A stretch of DNA of 7,256 nt from Prevotellamassilia sp. (GTDB taxonomy: Bacteria > Bacteroidota > Bacteroidia > Bacteroidales > Bacteroidaceae): the NCBI GenBank assembly GCA_018383375.1, contig JAHAWW010000312.1:1-7256 (forward strand), read 5' to 3'. Shown here piece after piece: positions 1 through 6,035 of this stretch. How positions within the stretch are numbered: the first letter of the stretch is position 1; each line of letters begins with the position of its first letter. The notes under the pieces are model-generated. The model did not search any database and was not told the origin of the DNA. It saw nothing but the letters and a program-made list of their open reading frames with translations. The translations under genes were made by a program, and so were the position numbers.

Positions 1-1
1 C

Positions 2-400
2 TACGCGCCGGAGGTGCTCGAAACGTTTGAAAACAAGCATCCCGACAACGACTACTGGGTGCGCTTCAACTGCCCAGAGTTCACGAGTCTCTGCCCCATC
101 ACGGGCCAGCCAGACTTTGCCGAAATACGCATCAGCTACATTCCCGCCCGGCGCATGGTGGAGAGCAAAAGTTTGAAACTCTATCTCTTCAGTTTCCGCA
201 ACCACGGCGACTTCCACGAAGACTGTGTCAACGTGATTATGAAAGACCTCATCGCGTTGATGCAACCTAAATACATCGAGGTGACGGGCATCTTCACGCC
301 GCGTGGCGGCATCAGCATCTGGCCTTATGCCAACTATGGACAGCCCGGCACGAAATATGAACAACTGGCCCAGCGACGCCTTGAGGCGCACGACATGTAG
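2..400 (+). CDS. queF: NADPH-dependent 7-cyano-7-deazaguanine reductase, 5' truncated
   Basis: QueF reduces the nitrile preQ0 to the amine preQ1 with two NADPH in the cytoplasm, a step of queuosine synthesis for tRNA wobble bases. The reading frame is open from base 2, and 132 codons are visible before the TAG at 398-400. The segment FNCPEFTSLCPITGQPDF (from base 65) holds the catalytic cysteine, encoded at 92-94, in the SLCP motif, followed by the aspartate of GQPDF. The NADPH-side signature ESKSLKLYLFSFRNHGDFHED and the C-terminal FTPRGGIS..PYANYG block follow. This matches the short, single-domain (B. subtilis-like, about 165 residues) type; about 25-30 N-terminal residues should lie left of the window. 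A GTG at 14 is inside the conserved domain (YAPEVLE) and is not the start. Identification is from remembered family motifs and is very secure. Confidence 0.97.
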   Translation, partial: YAPEVLETFENKHPDNDYWVRFNCPEFTSLCPITGQPDFAEIRISYIPARRMVESKSLKLYLFSFRNHGDFHEDCVNVIMKDLIALMQPKYIEVTGIFTPRGGISIWPYANYGQPGTKYEQLAQRRLEAHDM

Positions 401-806
401 GCCTCTCTATCCCTAATGTTTGCCTTTCCTCGGTTCACACAATCACACCGCTTTTAACGCATTACAAATGATAGACTTGCTGTGACCGAAGCATCCAATC
501 ACACTCAATCACGGCGGCAAAGGGCGAGAGGTCGAGGCCTTATCGGTTGAAACCGGCCAAACTGCTACGGGACGACAAAAACCGTTGTGACAAAATGTGT
601 GACCACTTTTTTGTGACGCAGGGTTATGAAACAAAGCTGAGAATGGCGCCGTGCAGTACAAACACGGGGGTCTTGTGTGACAAAAAAAGCGACAACAAGG
701 CGTTTTTTATTTCTACAAACACACAGACGCCGCCCCAAAGCGCAGAAAAGCGACAGCCGAGAACGGAAAACAAGGGAAACAGCGCCGAAAAGTATCGCAG
801 AATTTT

Positions 807-838
807 CTGTCATAAGGACAGTTTTTCCTGTCATAAGG
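807..838. repeat. Tandem 11-base repeat CTGTCATAAGG
   Basis: Exact copies lie at 807-817 and 828-838, 21 bases apart, which is about two helical turns, and each follows a T-run. The first copy is also part of a short inverted repeat, CTGTC-ATAAG-GACAG (807-821). The spacing on one face of the helix fits a two-site operator, but this is inference. The repeat lies about 65-95 bases downstream of the minus-strand promoter at 903-933. Confidence 0.55.
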
Positions 839-862
839 CCGATAAGGTCTTGAAATACAACA

Positions 863-885
863 AGGGAGGCCCATCAGGCCTCCCT
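863..885. terminator. Perfect 9-bp stem-loop, possible bidirectional terminator
   Basis: The arms AGGGAGGCC (863-871) and GGCCTCCCT (877-885) pair perfectly around the loop CATCA. On the plus strand it is followed by pyrimidine-rich CTCTTATCTTCTT; on the minus strand by TTGTTGTATTT. Neither tail is a clean U-run, so termination is plausible in either direction but not certain. It lies only about ten bases past the expected start site of the minus-strand promoter, so it could instead be an attenuator or the body of a small RNA. Confidence 0.55.
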
Positions 886-902
886 CTCTTATCTTCTTAC
901 CT

Positions 903-933
903 CAAAGATAGGGCCAAAACGGGTGACCACAAA
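903..933 (-). promoter_or_regulatory. Consensus Bacteroidota promoter on the minus strand
   Basis: Read on the minus strand, TTTG (933-930) is followed after exactly 19 bases by TATCTTTG (910-903). This matches the known Bacteroides primary sigma pattern TTTG-N19-21-TAnnTTTG in both boxes and spacing. It points towards queF, and transcription would start near 893-898. No convincing minus-strand gene lies downstream in the window; the hairpin at 863-885 and the tandem repeat at 807-838 are the first things it would transcribe. Confidence 0.55.
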
Positions 934-1013
934 AGACAATGCACGCCGGCTTCCACAACGCCCTCACGGCGACGACGATTTAAGATTTAGACGCCGCCAT
1001 GAGCCGAACTGAC

Positions 1014-1036
1014 AAAAAAATCGTATTTTTGCAGAC
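1014..1036 (+). promoter_or_regulatory. Promoter of the sigma-54 activator/lptE cluster
   Basis: A seven-base A-run (1014-1020) leads into TATTTTTG (1024-1031), a full match to the Bacteroidota -7 box TAnnTTTG, followed by the often seen GCAGAC. A clear TTTG -33 box is absent at the expected distance. Transcription would start near 1036-1040, giving an untranslated leader of about 120 bases. The 23-base segment is 20/23 identical to the site at 3654-3676. Confidence 0.65.
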
Positions 1037-1155
1037 AGGCAGTTTACTTGTCACAGACAAATCAGCCTATAGCTGCCGACCCGACACGCCGTCACCACAC
1101 GCCGCAATAGGCCGGCAAACTGCACACCTGCCCCACTCTCTCAAAACTCACCAAC

Positions 1156-2397
1156 ATGGACAACGCAACCCTGCAACGCATCAAACAACGCTATGGCATC
1201 GTGGGCAACCACGAGGGGTTGAACCGTGCCATAGACATTGCCCTCAAAATTGCACCCGTCGATCTCTCGGTGCTCATCATGGGCGAAAACGGTGTGGGCA
1301 AGGAAATCTTTCCACGCATCATTCACGACGCCAGCCTGAGACGAGGCAAAAAATATCTGGCCGTGAACTGTGGCGCCATTCCTGAAGGCACCATCGACTC
1401 CGAGCTCTTCGGACACGAAAAAGGGGCTTTCACCGGAGCCGTGGAGAGTCGGGAAGGTTATTTTGCCGCAGCCTCGGGCGGCACACTGTTTCTCGACGAG
1501 GTGGGGGAACTACCACTATCCACCCAGGCACGACTGCTCCGCGTGCTCGAAACGGGCGAATTCATCCCCGTGGGGTCGAGCACGGTGAAACGCACCGACG
1601 TACGCATCGTGGCAGCCACCAACGTCGACATGGGCAAGGCCATCAGAGAAGGAAGGTTCAGAGAAGACCTCTTCTACCGCCTCAACGCCGTGACTGTCAA
1701 CATTCCACCCCTCCGTGAGAGAGGAACCGACGCCGTCTTGCTCTTCAAGAAATTTGCGCTCGAAATGAGCGAAAAATATAAAATGCCACCCATACGCCTC
1801 GACGACGAAGCCGCACGGCTCTTGGCTGCATACGACTGGCCCGGCAACGTGCGACAACTCAAAAACCTGGCCGAAAACATGTCGGTCACCTCAGAGGCAC
1901 GCGACATCCACGCCGACACACTCCGCGACTATCTCACGCGGGGACACACGGGCACCAACATCGTGCCAACCGGCGAAACAACTGCGGGCACACACCGATA
2001 TGACGAAGAGCGTGAAGCTATTTTCCAACTCATCTTCGAACTGCGACGCGACCTCAACGAACTTAAACACATCGTCACCGCCCACCGACTGCCGGTGGAC
2101 ACGACAACCGTTCACGACGAACAGCAAAAAACACCGGCTGCACTCACCGGCGGACGCCCGACACGGCCACACCACTTCGGCAACGACGAAACTACCATCC
2201 AAGACGCCGAAGAAATCAAAGACAACGACGAACCGGCCGAAACCGCCACCACACAGAGACTCGAAGACCTCGAACGACGCTCCATCAAAGACACACTGGC
2301 CGCAACCGCAGGCAACCGCCGCATGGCAGCAGCCCGACTGGGCATCTCCGAACGCACGCTCTACAGAAAAATCAAAGAATATGGCCTCGACAGTTAA
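1156..2397 (+). CDS. Sigma-54-dependent transcriptional activator (AAA+ and Fis-type HTH), no receiver domain
   Basis: A 413-residue enhancer-binding protein that should use ATP to remodel RNA polymerase carrying sigma-54. In order: Walker A GENGVGKE (43-50), the sigma-54-contacting loop GAFTGA (90-95), Walker B GGTLFLDE (108-115), sensor I around ATN (154-156), the arginine-rich segment FREDLFYRL (168-176), sensor II WPGNVRQLKN (228-237), a predicted helix around 282-307, a hydrophilic linker (about 308-368) and a C-terminal Fis-type helix-turn-helix (about 388-410). All residues needed for ATP use are present. The AAA+ module begins near residue 15, so there is no receiver, GAF or PAS domain, and its sensory input is unknown. 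The ATG at 1156 fits the domain edge and has only an A-rich leader with no Shine-Dalgarno. It precedes and overlaps lptE. The linker-coding DNA is very poor in T (none from 2217 to 2260). Targets cannot be deduced here. Confidence 0.95.
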   Translation: MDNATLQRIKQRYGIVGNHEGLNRAIDIALKIAPVDLSVLIMGENGVGKEIFPRIIHDASLRRGKKYLAVNCGAIPEGTIDSELFGHEKGAFTGAVESREGYFAAASGGTLFLDEVGELPLSTQARLLRVLETGEFIPVGSSTVKRTDVRIVAATNVDMGKAIREGRFREDLFYRLNAVTVNIPPLRERGTDAVLLFKKFALEMSEKYKMPPIRLDDEAARLLAAYDWPGNVRQLKNLAENMSVTSEARDIHADTLRDYLTRGHTGTNIVPTGETTAGTHRYDEEREAIFQLIFELRRDLNELKHIVTAHRLPVDTTTVHDEQQKTPAALTGGRPTRPHHFGNDETTIQDAEEIKDNDEPAETATTQRLEDLERRSIKDTLAATAGNRRMAAARLGISERTLYRKIKEYGLDS

Positions 2398-2914
2398 ACT
2401 CCGACTCAAAACAATCGGCGTGGCCGTGGCCTTGATGCTGGGCTTGGCAGCCACAACGGCTTGCAGCGTGAGCTATTACTTCACGGGCACCAACATCAAC
2501 TACGACATCATCAAAACCATTCAGATTGACAACATCGCCAACCGCGCGCCATATGGATGGGCACCAATGGAGGCCATGTTCAACAACAAACTCCAAGACG
2601 CCTATGCCAATCAGACCAGACTGAGGCTCGTGAAGCGAGGAGGCGACCTGCAGATTGCCGGCGAAATCACGGGCTATGACCAATTCAACAAAGGCATCTC
2701 GGCCGACGGACTCTCATCGCAGGTGCAACTCAAAATGACGGTCAACATCAGATACCGCAACAACAAAACCAACGAAAACTGGGAGCGACAATTCTCAGCC
2801 ACCACACAATACGACGCCAGCCAACAACTCGCCACAGTGCAGGAGCAACTCGTCACCGAAATGGTCAAAGACCTCACCGACCAAATCTTCAACGCCACAG
2901 TGGCCAACTGGTAG
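2381..2914 (+). CDS. lptE: LPS-assembly lipoprotein LptE
   Basis: A 177-residue outer-membrane lipoprotein that, by family, plugs the LptD barrel and helps deliver LPS to the outer leaflet. The N-terminus has basic residues (K6, R8, K10), a hydrophobic stretch (12-24) and a lipobox ending TTAC with C28 as the lipidated cysteine; threonine at -3 is less usual than leucine. The following CSVSYYFTG and the NRAP motif are, from memory, typical of Bacteroidota LptE. A central LQIAGEITGYD strand segment and a helical, QEQLVTEMVKDLTDQIFN-like C-terminus complete it. I chose the ATG at 2381, which overlaps the activator gene by 17 bases in another frame and gives a proper signal peptide; the longer frame upstream is a shadow. 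The overlap suggests translational coupling. No acidic surface-export signal follows the cysteine, which fits a periplasm-facing protein. Confidence 0.92.
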   Translation: MASTVKLRLKTIGVAVALMLGLAATTACSVSYYFTGTNINYDIIKTIQIDNIANRAPYGWAPMEAMFNNKLQDAYANQTRLRLVKRGGDLQIAGEITGYDQFNKGISADGLSSQVQLKMTVNIRYRNNKTNENWERQFSATTQYDASQQLATVQEQLVTEMVKDLTDQIFNATVANW

Positions 2915-2966
2915 ACCACACCGACAATCCCACCCACCACTCCTATTATATATATAGAGACACAAT

Positions 2967-3740
2967 ATGACGCCCACGGTAGCCGAACTCACCGCCCACC
3001 CCGAACGGCTGGACAAAGACACACTCTTTGCCCTGCGCGAACTCGTGGCGCGATATCCCTACTATCAGGCTGCCCGACTGCTCTTCCTCAAAAACCTCTT
3101 CATCCTCCACGACACCGCTTTCGGCGAAGAACTGCGCCGCGCAGCCATCTACCTGCCAGACCGACGCGTGCTCTTCGATATGGTCGAAGGGGCCAACTAT
3201 CAACTCAAGCCCGAAAGAGCCATGGCTGGCGAAGACGAACAAACCAACGCCAGCCGGGGTGAACGCACCGTGACACTCATCGACCGCTTCTTGCACGGCA
3301 GCGAACAAGCCGACGACACGCAACGACGCAAAAACGTCACAGCCGACGCCACTACCGACTATATGGCCTATCTCATGCAAATGGAAGACGCCGAAACCAC
3401 TGCGGCCGAAAACATACCCACAGGCACATCACGCACCGGAACCCTCATAGACGACTTCATCGACACACAAGCCGCAGGCGACCGACTCGTCTTGCAAGAC
3501 ACGCCCGAATATACACCCGACCTCGGTAACACTGAGCAAGACCCCGAACAAAACGAAGATTATTTCACCGATACACTGGCCAAAATCTATATCAAACAAG
3601 GACGATATGAAAAGGCCATGGAAATTATCAGCAAGCTAAACTTGAATTTCCCGAAAAAAAATCGTTACTTTGCAGACCAAATGCGATTTTTGCAGAAACT
3701 GATAATCAATAAAAAACATAATAAAGAAGAAAATGTATAG
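2967..3740 (+). CDS. Hypothetical protein with C-terminal TPR-like motif, secG-linked
   Basis: A 257-residue protein of unknown function. The N-terminal part (about 1-95) is helical and well ordered, with the YPYYQAARLLFLKNL segment. The middle (about 95-190) is acidic and rich in T, D and E, probably disordered. The C-terminus (about 199-240) contains a TPR-like unit, YFTDTLAKIYIKQGRYEKAM, followed by FPKKNRYFADQMRFLQKLI, which I recall as conserved in Bacteroidota proteins encoded before secG. There is no signal peptide or membrane segment, so it is probably cytoplasmic. The ATG at 2967 follows a 52-base gap containing (TA)5 at 2947-2956 and AGAGA, an A/T-rich leader of the kind this phylum uses instead of Shine-Dalgarno. 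Its last codons overlap secG by 8 bases. A role in secretion or envelope assembly is only suggested by its neighbours. Confidence 0.85.
   Translation: MTPTVAELTAHPERLDKDTLFALRELVARYPYYQAARLLFLKNLFILHDTAFGEELRRAAIYLPDRRVLFDMVEGANYQLKPERAMAGEDEQTNASRGERTVTLIDRFLHGSEQADDTQRRKNVTADATTDYMAYLMQMEDAETTAAENIPTGTSRTGTLIDDFIDTQAAGDRLVLQDTPEYTPDLGNTEQDPEQNEDYFTDTLAKIYIKQGRYEKAMEIISKLNLNFPKKNRYFADQMRFLQKLIINKKHNKEENV
3642..3676 (+). promoter_or_regulatory. Promoter-like site for secG inside the preceding gene
   Basis: TTG at 3642-3644 is followed after 20 bases by TTACTTTG (3665-3672), one base off TAnnTTTG, preceded by an A-run and followed by GCAGAC. It is 20/23 identical, without gaps, to the site at 1014-1036. 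A second, weaker copy, GATTTTTGCAGA, follows at 3685-3696. It lies within codons for the conserved FPKKNRYFADQ peptide, so the match may be partly imposed by the protein. If active it would transcribe secG alone with a leader of about 50 bases. Confidence 0.45.
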
Positions 3741-4056
3741 CTTTTTTGTAGTATTGGCAGCCATCGCAGCTGTAGCTTTGGCTTTCATCGTGCTCATCCA
3801 AGAGTCTAAAGGCGGCGGCCTCGCCTCAGGTTTTGCCTCGTCAAACCAAATCATGGGCGTTCGCAAAACCACCGACATCGTCGAAAAAGCCACTTGGACC
3901 CTCGCAGGCCTGCTCGTTGCCTTCAGCGTGTTGTCAACATTCACACTGCCTGGCTCTGAAGTCAAATCGGCCACCGACGACATGAAAGAGCAGCCCACAC
4001 AACTGCCGCAAGGCGCCGGACAAAACGCCGCTCAGCAAGCCCAAGGCGGAAAATAA
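3733..4056 (+). CDS. secG: Preprotein translocase subunit SecG
   Basis: A 107-residue inner-membrane protein, the small accessory subunit of the SecYEG channel that aids SecA-driven export. It has the family's layout: a first membrane helix (about 2-22), a cytoplasmic loop starting with the hallmark IQESKGGGLASGF (22-34), a second helix (about 53-72), and a hydrophilic tail rich in Q, G and A (about 73-107), which is longer than in the shortest SecG proteins. The ATG at 3733 overlaps the preceding stop codon region by 8 bases (AAATGTATAG), and an A-rich AAGAAGAAA stands just upstream, so coupled translation is likely. It is the last gene before the strong terminator at 4090-4148 and probably belongs to the transcript starting near 1036, with a possible own promoter at 3642-3676. 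Confidence 0.95.
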   Translation: MYSFFVVLAAIAAVALAFIVLIQESKGGGLASGFASSNQIMGVRKTTDIVEKATWTLAGLLVAFSVLSTFTLPGSEVKSATDDMKEQPTQLPQGAGQNAAQQAQGGK

Positions 4057-4089
4057 ACCACCGCTAAACACCACTCAGACACACATCAT

Positions 4090-4148
4090 AAAGCCAATGT
4101 GCCACAGCTGCCACCACAAACACAGCTGCACATTGGCTTTTGGTTTTC
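4090..4148 (+). terminator. Strong Rho-independent terminator after secG
   Basis: The arms AAAGCCAATGTGC (4090-4102) and GCACATTGGCTTT (4128-4140) form a perfect 13-bp stem. After a three-base bulge (4103-4105) the stem can go on with AGCTG (4106-4110) and CAGCT (4123-4127), leaving a 12-base loop. The tail TTTTGGTTTTC supplies the U-rich stretch. It ends the activator-lptE-TPR-secG unit 33 bases after secG. CACAGCTG occurs twice in the structure as a direct repeat. Confidence 0.9.
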
Positions 4149-4239
4149 AAAACAGTGTCACAACAAACCGACAAACTCAATACCACAGCCAAAACGCTCA
4201 CAACAAGCGGAAAGTTTCACCCATTAAATCCCTTATCCT

Positions 4240-4824
4240 ATGAAAAAGTTTCTCCAAAACACACTGGCACGCTCCCTTTGCGTGCTGGCCTTCGGCATCC
4301 TGCTTATTGTCTTCGCGGCCGAAATCACCGAGTGGATTGTTATGCTCTGCGGCCTCGTGTTTATCATCCCCGGAGCCGTCTCACTTATCGGCTACTTCCG
4401 CCGAGACCCCGAAGGAAGACAAATCATGCTCTACCCCATCATCGCCGTGGGCAGCATACTCTTCGGACTGGTACAGGTGATTTGGCCCGAACTCTTCATC
4501 GCCATCATTATGTACATCCTCTCGGGATGCCTCATCCTCATTTCACTCATACAGAGCTATACCCTTTGGAACATTCACAAACAAGGCGTGAAAATCCATC
4601 CGGCCTACTATCTCGTAACCGTCCTCGAACTGGCCACGGGCCTCTACATCGCCCTGACCAACAACAAAACCGAAATCGCCGAACTGCCCGTGGTGCTCCT
4701 GGGATGCGGATTCATCATCTACAGCCTGCTCGAACTTTGGACTATCTATCTCGTGCGACAAAACAACAAAAAAGGCGGTGAAATCGTGGCCATTGAAACA
4801 ACCTCCGACAACACCGACCAATAA
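4240..4824 (+). CDS. DUF308 / HdeD-like six-helix membrane protein
   Basis: A 194-residue integral inner-membrane protein of unknown function. Hydrophobic segments lie at about 11-27, 32-52, 64-82, 85-106, 121-139 and 148-172, that is, six helices, with a positively charged N-terminus (MKK, R11) and a short polar tail (173-194). The repeated helix pairs with small glycine-rich turns (CGLVFIIPGAVSLIGY, LSGCLILISLIQ, LLGCGFIIYSLLELW) are typical of the DUF308 family, which includes the E. coli acid-resistance membrane protein HdeD; no acid-stress role is implied by the sequence alone. The ATG at 4240 gives a normal N-terminus; there is no Shine-Dalgarno. It follows the secG terminator by 91 bases, so it should have its own promoter, but I found no clear TAnnTTTG box in 4141-4239. 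It is convergent with the glycosyltransferase gene, 31 bases away. Confidence 0.82.
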   Translation: MKKFLQNTLARSLCVLAFGILLIVFAAEITEWIVMLCGLVFIIPGAVSLIGYFRRDPEGRQIMLYPIIAVGSILFGLVQVIWPELFIAIIMYILSGCLILISLIQSYTLWNIHKQGVKIHPAYYLVTVLELATGLYIALTNNKTEIAELPVVLLGCGFIIYSLLELWTIYLVRQNNKKGGEIVAIETTSDNTDQ

Positions 4825-4847
4825 AACAAGACAAATTAAAACAAGAC

Positions 4848-4866
4848 GGGGGCCATCAGAAGCCCA
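4848..4866 (-). terminator. Weak candidate terminator of the glycosyltransferase gene
   Basis: On the minus strand GGGC (4866-4863) can pair with GCCC (near 4854-4851) across the stop codon, and the following strand is U-rich (GTCTTGTTTTAATTTG). The stem is only four base pairs, so this is a tentative call. The 31-base gap between the two convergent genes contains no better hairpin. Confidence 0.25.
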
Positions 4867-5791
4867 CCTCTTCTTCTATGATATAGCGGGGTCTGCGTTT
4901 GACCTCGCTATATATTTTGCCCACATACTCCCCTATGATGCCAAGCGCCGTAAGCACGGCACCACCCAAAAACCAAATGCTCACCAGCATAGATGTCCAT
5001 CCCGGCAGAGCACGATGCTGCAAATAAGTGACCAGTGCCCAGACAATGGCCACGAACGAGATGAAAATGCAAAACAGGCCCACACCCATAATCAAACGCA
5101 ACGGACGCACTGAAAACGATGTGATACCGTCCCAGGCAAAAGCCAGCATCTTGCTAAGCGGATATTTAGACTCGCCGGCCATACGCTCGGTGCGGTCGTA
5201 ATAAACATAGCCCTGACGATAACCCAAAGTCTTCACCATGCCACGGATAAAAAGATTGCGCTCTGAATATTGCAACAAAGCCTTCACCGCACGGCACGAC
5301 ATCAAACGAAAGTCGGCGTGATTATAGACCACCTCGGCACCAAGACTCTGCATAAAGCGATAAAACATCTGCGCCGATACACGTTTGAAAAACGAGTCGG
5401 TGGTGCGCTTGCGCCTCACACCAAACACAATGTCACATCCACCGCGGTGCTGCTCCACCATCTCAACTATCGCATCGACACTGTCTTGGAGATCGGCGTC
5501 GATACTGACCACGGCATCGGCCATAGTCACCGCCTTCTCCAATCCAGCCCACAGCGCGTGTTGATGACCACCGTTGTGAGCCAACTTCAGACCAAGCACG
5601 GTCGGAGTCTTGGTCGAAAACGAATGAATGAGCGACCAAGTGGCGTCAACACTGCCATCGTCTACATATAATATATGTGTGGCCACCTCCATACCTTCAA
5701 GTCGCTCGGCCAAAGCCAGCAAGCGGCGATTGGTCTCTTCAAGCACCGGCTCTTCATTGTAACACGGCACCACAATTACCAGTTGATACAT
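4856..5791 (-). CDS. Family 2 glycosyltransferase, GtrB/DPM1-like, membrane anchored
   Basis: A 311-residue enzyme that probably transfers a sugar from a nucleotide donor to a polyprenyl phosphate carrier at the inner membrane. The GT-A domain shows VVPCYNEE (7-14), VDDGS (43-47), the acceptor-side NGGHQHALWAGLE (73-85), the metal-binding DAD (98-100) within DADLQD, and the GtrB/DPM1-type block AGESKYPLSKMLAFAWDGITSFS near 205-227. Two membrane helices follow at about 233-257 and 267-287, then a basic C-terminal tail with KRRPRYIIEEE. All expected catalytic acidic residues are present. The start ATG (5791-5789) gives a complete N-terminal strand, 21 bases below a TAATTTTG box. It stands alone on the minus strand, so the sugar and final glycan cannot be told; lipid-linked sugar for O-antigen, capsule or lipid modification are options. 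Confidence 0.9.
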   Translation of the reverse strand: MYQLVIVVPCYNEEPVLEETNRRLLALAERLEGMEVATHILYVDDGSVDATWSLIHSFSTKTPTVLGLKLAHNGGHQHALWAGLEKAVTMADAVVSIDADLQDSVDAIVEMVEQHRGGCDIVFGVRRKRTTDSFFKRVSAQMFYRFMQSLGAEVVYNHADFRLMSCRAVKALLQYSERNLFIRGMVKTLGYRQGYVYYDRTERMAGESKYPLSKMLAFAWDGITSFSVRPLRLIMGVGLFCIFISFVAIVWALVTYLQHRALPGWTSMLVSIWFLGGAVLTALGIIGEYVGKIYSEVKRRPRYIIEEEVGF

Positions 5792-5811
5792 TTTGCGTTA
5801 GATTAGTGCCA

Positions 5812-5819
5812 CAAAATTA
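5812..5819 (-). promoter_or_regulatory. -7 box of the glycosyltransferase promoter
   Basis: The minus strand reads TAATTTTG here, a full TAnnTTTG match, 20 bases before the ATG at 5791. The nearest upstream TTTG (plus-strand CAAA at 5835-5838) is only 15 bases away instead of 19-21, so the -33 box is poor. The leader would be about 10-15 bases, short but usual for the phylum. Confidence 0.55.
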
Positions 5820-6035
5820 CTAAAAAAAGCGGTTCAAAAAGCCACCCGCCGCCCGACAGCCCCATCATTCTATCACTCAGCCCCATACAAGTCTGCACGA
5901 CAACACGCGCAAAGTCTTTTACGACTATCACAATAATCAGCAAAATATTTCATTTTGAAAGTTTATCTTTTGCAAATCTCTCATTTTGTAAGAAATAAAG
6001 CGCATATTATTAGTTTTTTGAAAGTTTTTCCGCTT

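Larger units (their letters stand above)
481..1055. repeat. Dispersed TGTGAC hexamer cluster
   Basis: TGTGAC occurs at 481-486, 586-591, 598-603, 612-617 and 676-681, with its complement GTCACA at 1050-1055. Three copies sit 12 and 14 bases apart. Two copies extend to TGTGACAAAA (586-595 and 676-685). Roughly 0.4 occurrences on both strands would be expected by chance in 755 bases of even composition. The pattern could be direct-repeat binding sites for a regulator; no binding protein can be named from the sequence. Confidence 0.5.
401..1155. other. 755-base region without a convincing gene
   Basis: Open frames at 547-990 (plus) and 565-834 (minus) exist, but their products look like unstructured, non-conserved sequence and they run through repeats and a stem-loop, so I do not call them. 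What can be seen: CAATCAC three times (440-446, 496-502, 506-512); a small hairpin with arms CGGT/ACCG at 544-555; TGTGAC words (separate entry); a tandem CTGTCATAAGG repeat; a perfect hairpin at 863-885; a consensus minus-strand promoter at 903-933; and a plus-strand promoter at 1014-1036 that leaves a leader of about 120 bases before the sigma-54 activator. A short palindrome, TTGTC-ACA-GACAA at 1048-1060, lies just after the expected transcription start and could be an operator. I saw no tRNA or known riboswitch fold. Confidence 0.7.

Noticed and set aside
383..405. GAGGC/GCCTC hairpin across the queF stop as a terminator
   Set aside because: Only five base pairs with a 13-base loop and no U-run after it.
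565..834. Minus-strand open frame of 89 codons below the minus-strand promoter
   Set aside because: It starts inside the tandem repeat, shows no family resemblance and an odd Cys/Val/Phe-rich composition. Kept only as a possibility under the promoter finding.
538..847. Inverted 9-base repeat CCTTATCGG / CCGATAAGG that could be ends of a small mobile element
   Set aside because: About one such pair is expected by chance in a gap this size; no target-site duplication or transposase is visible.
547..990. Open frame of 147 codons in the gap before the activator (TTG start)
   Set aside because: Low-complexity product without recognisable motif; it runs through the hairpin at 863-885, the tandem repeat and TGTGAC words, and no promoter or ribosome site precedes it.
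2000..2380. Upstream extension of the lptE frame within the activator gene
   Set aside because: It is a shadow of the activator; the signal peptide begins at the ATG at 2381.
4266..4284. TGGCAC...TTTGC resembling a sigma-54 -24/-12 promoter
   Set aside because: The GG and GC are 12 bases apart and not 10, and it lies inside the DUF308 coding region.
4140..4781. 213-codon plus-strand frame overlapping the DUF308 gene
   Set aside because: Out-of-frame shadow starting in the terminator; the product is a basic, low-complexity string while the other frame gives a coherent six-helix membrane protein.
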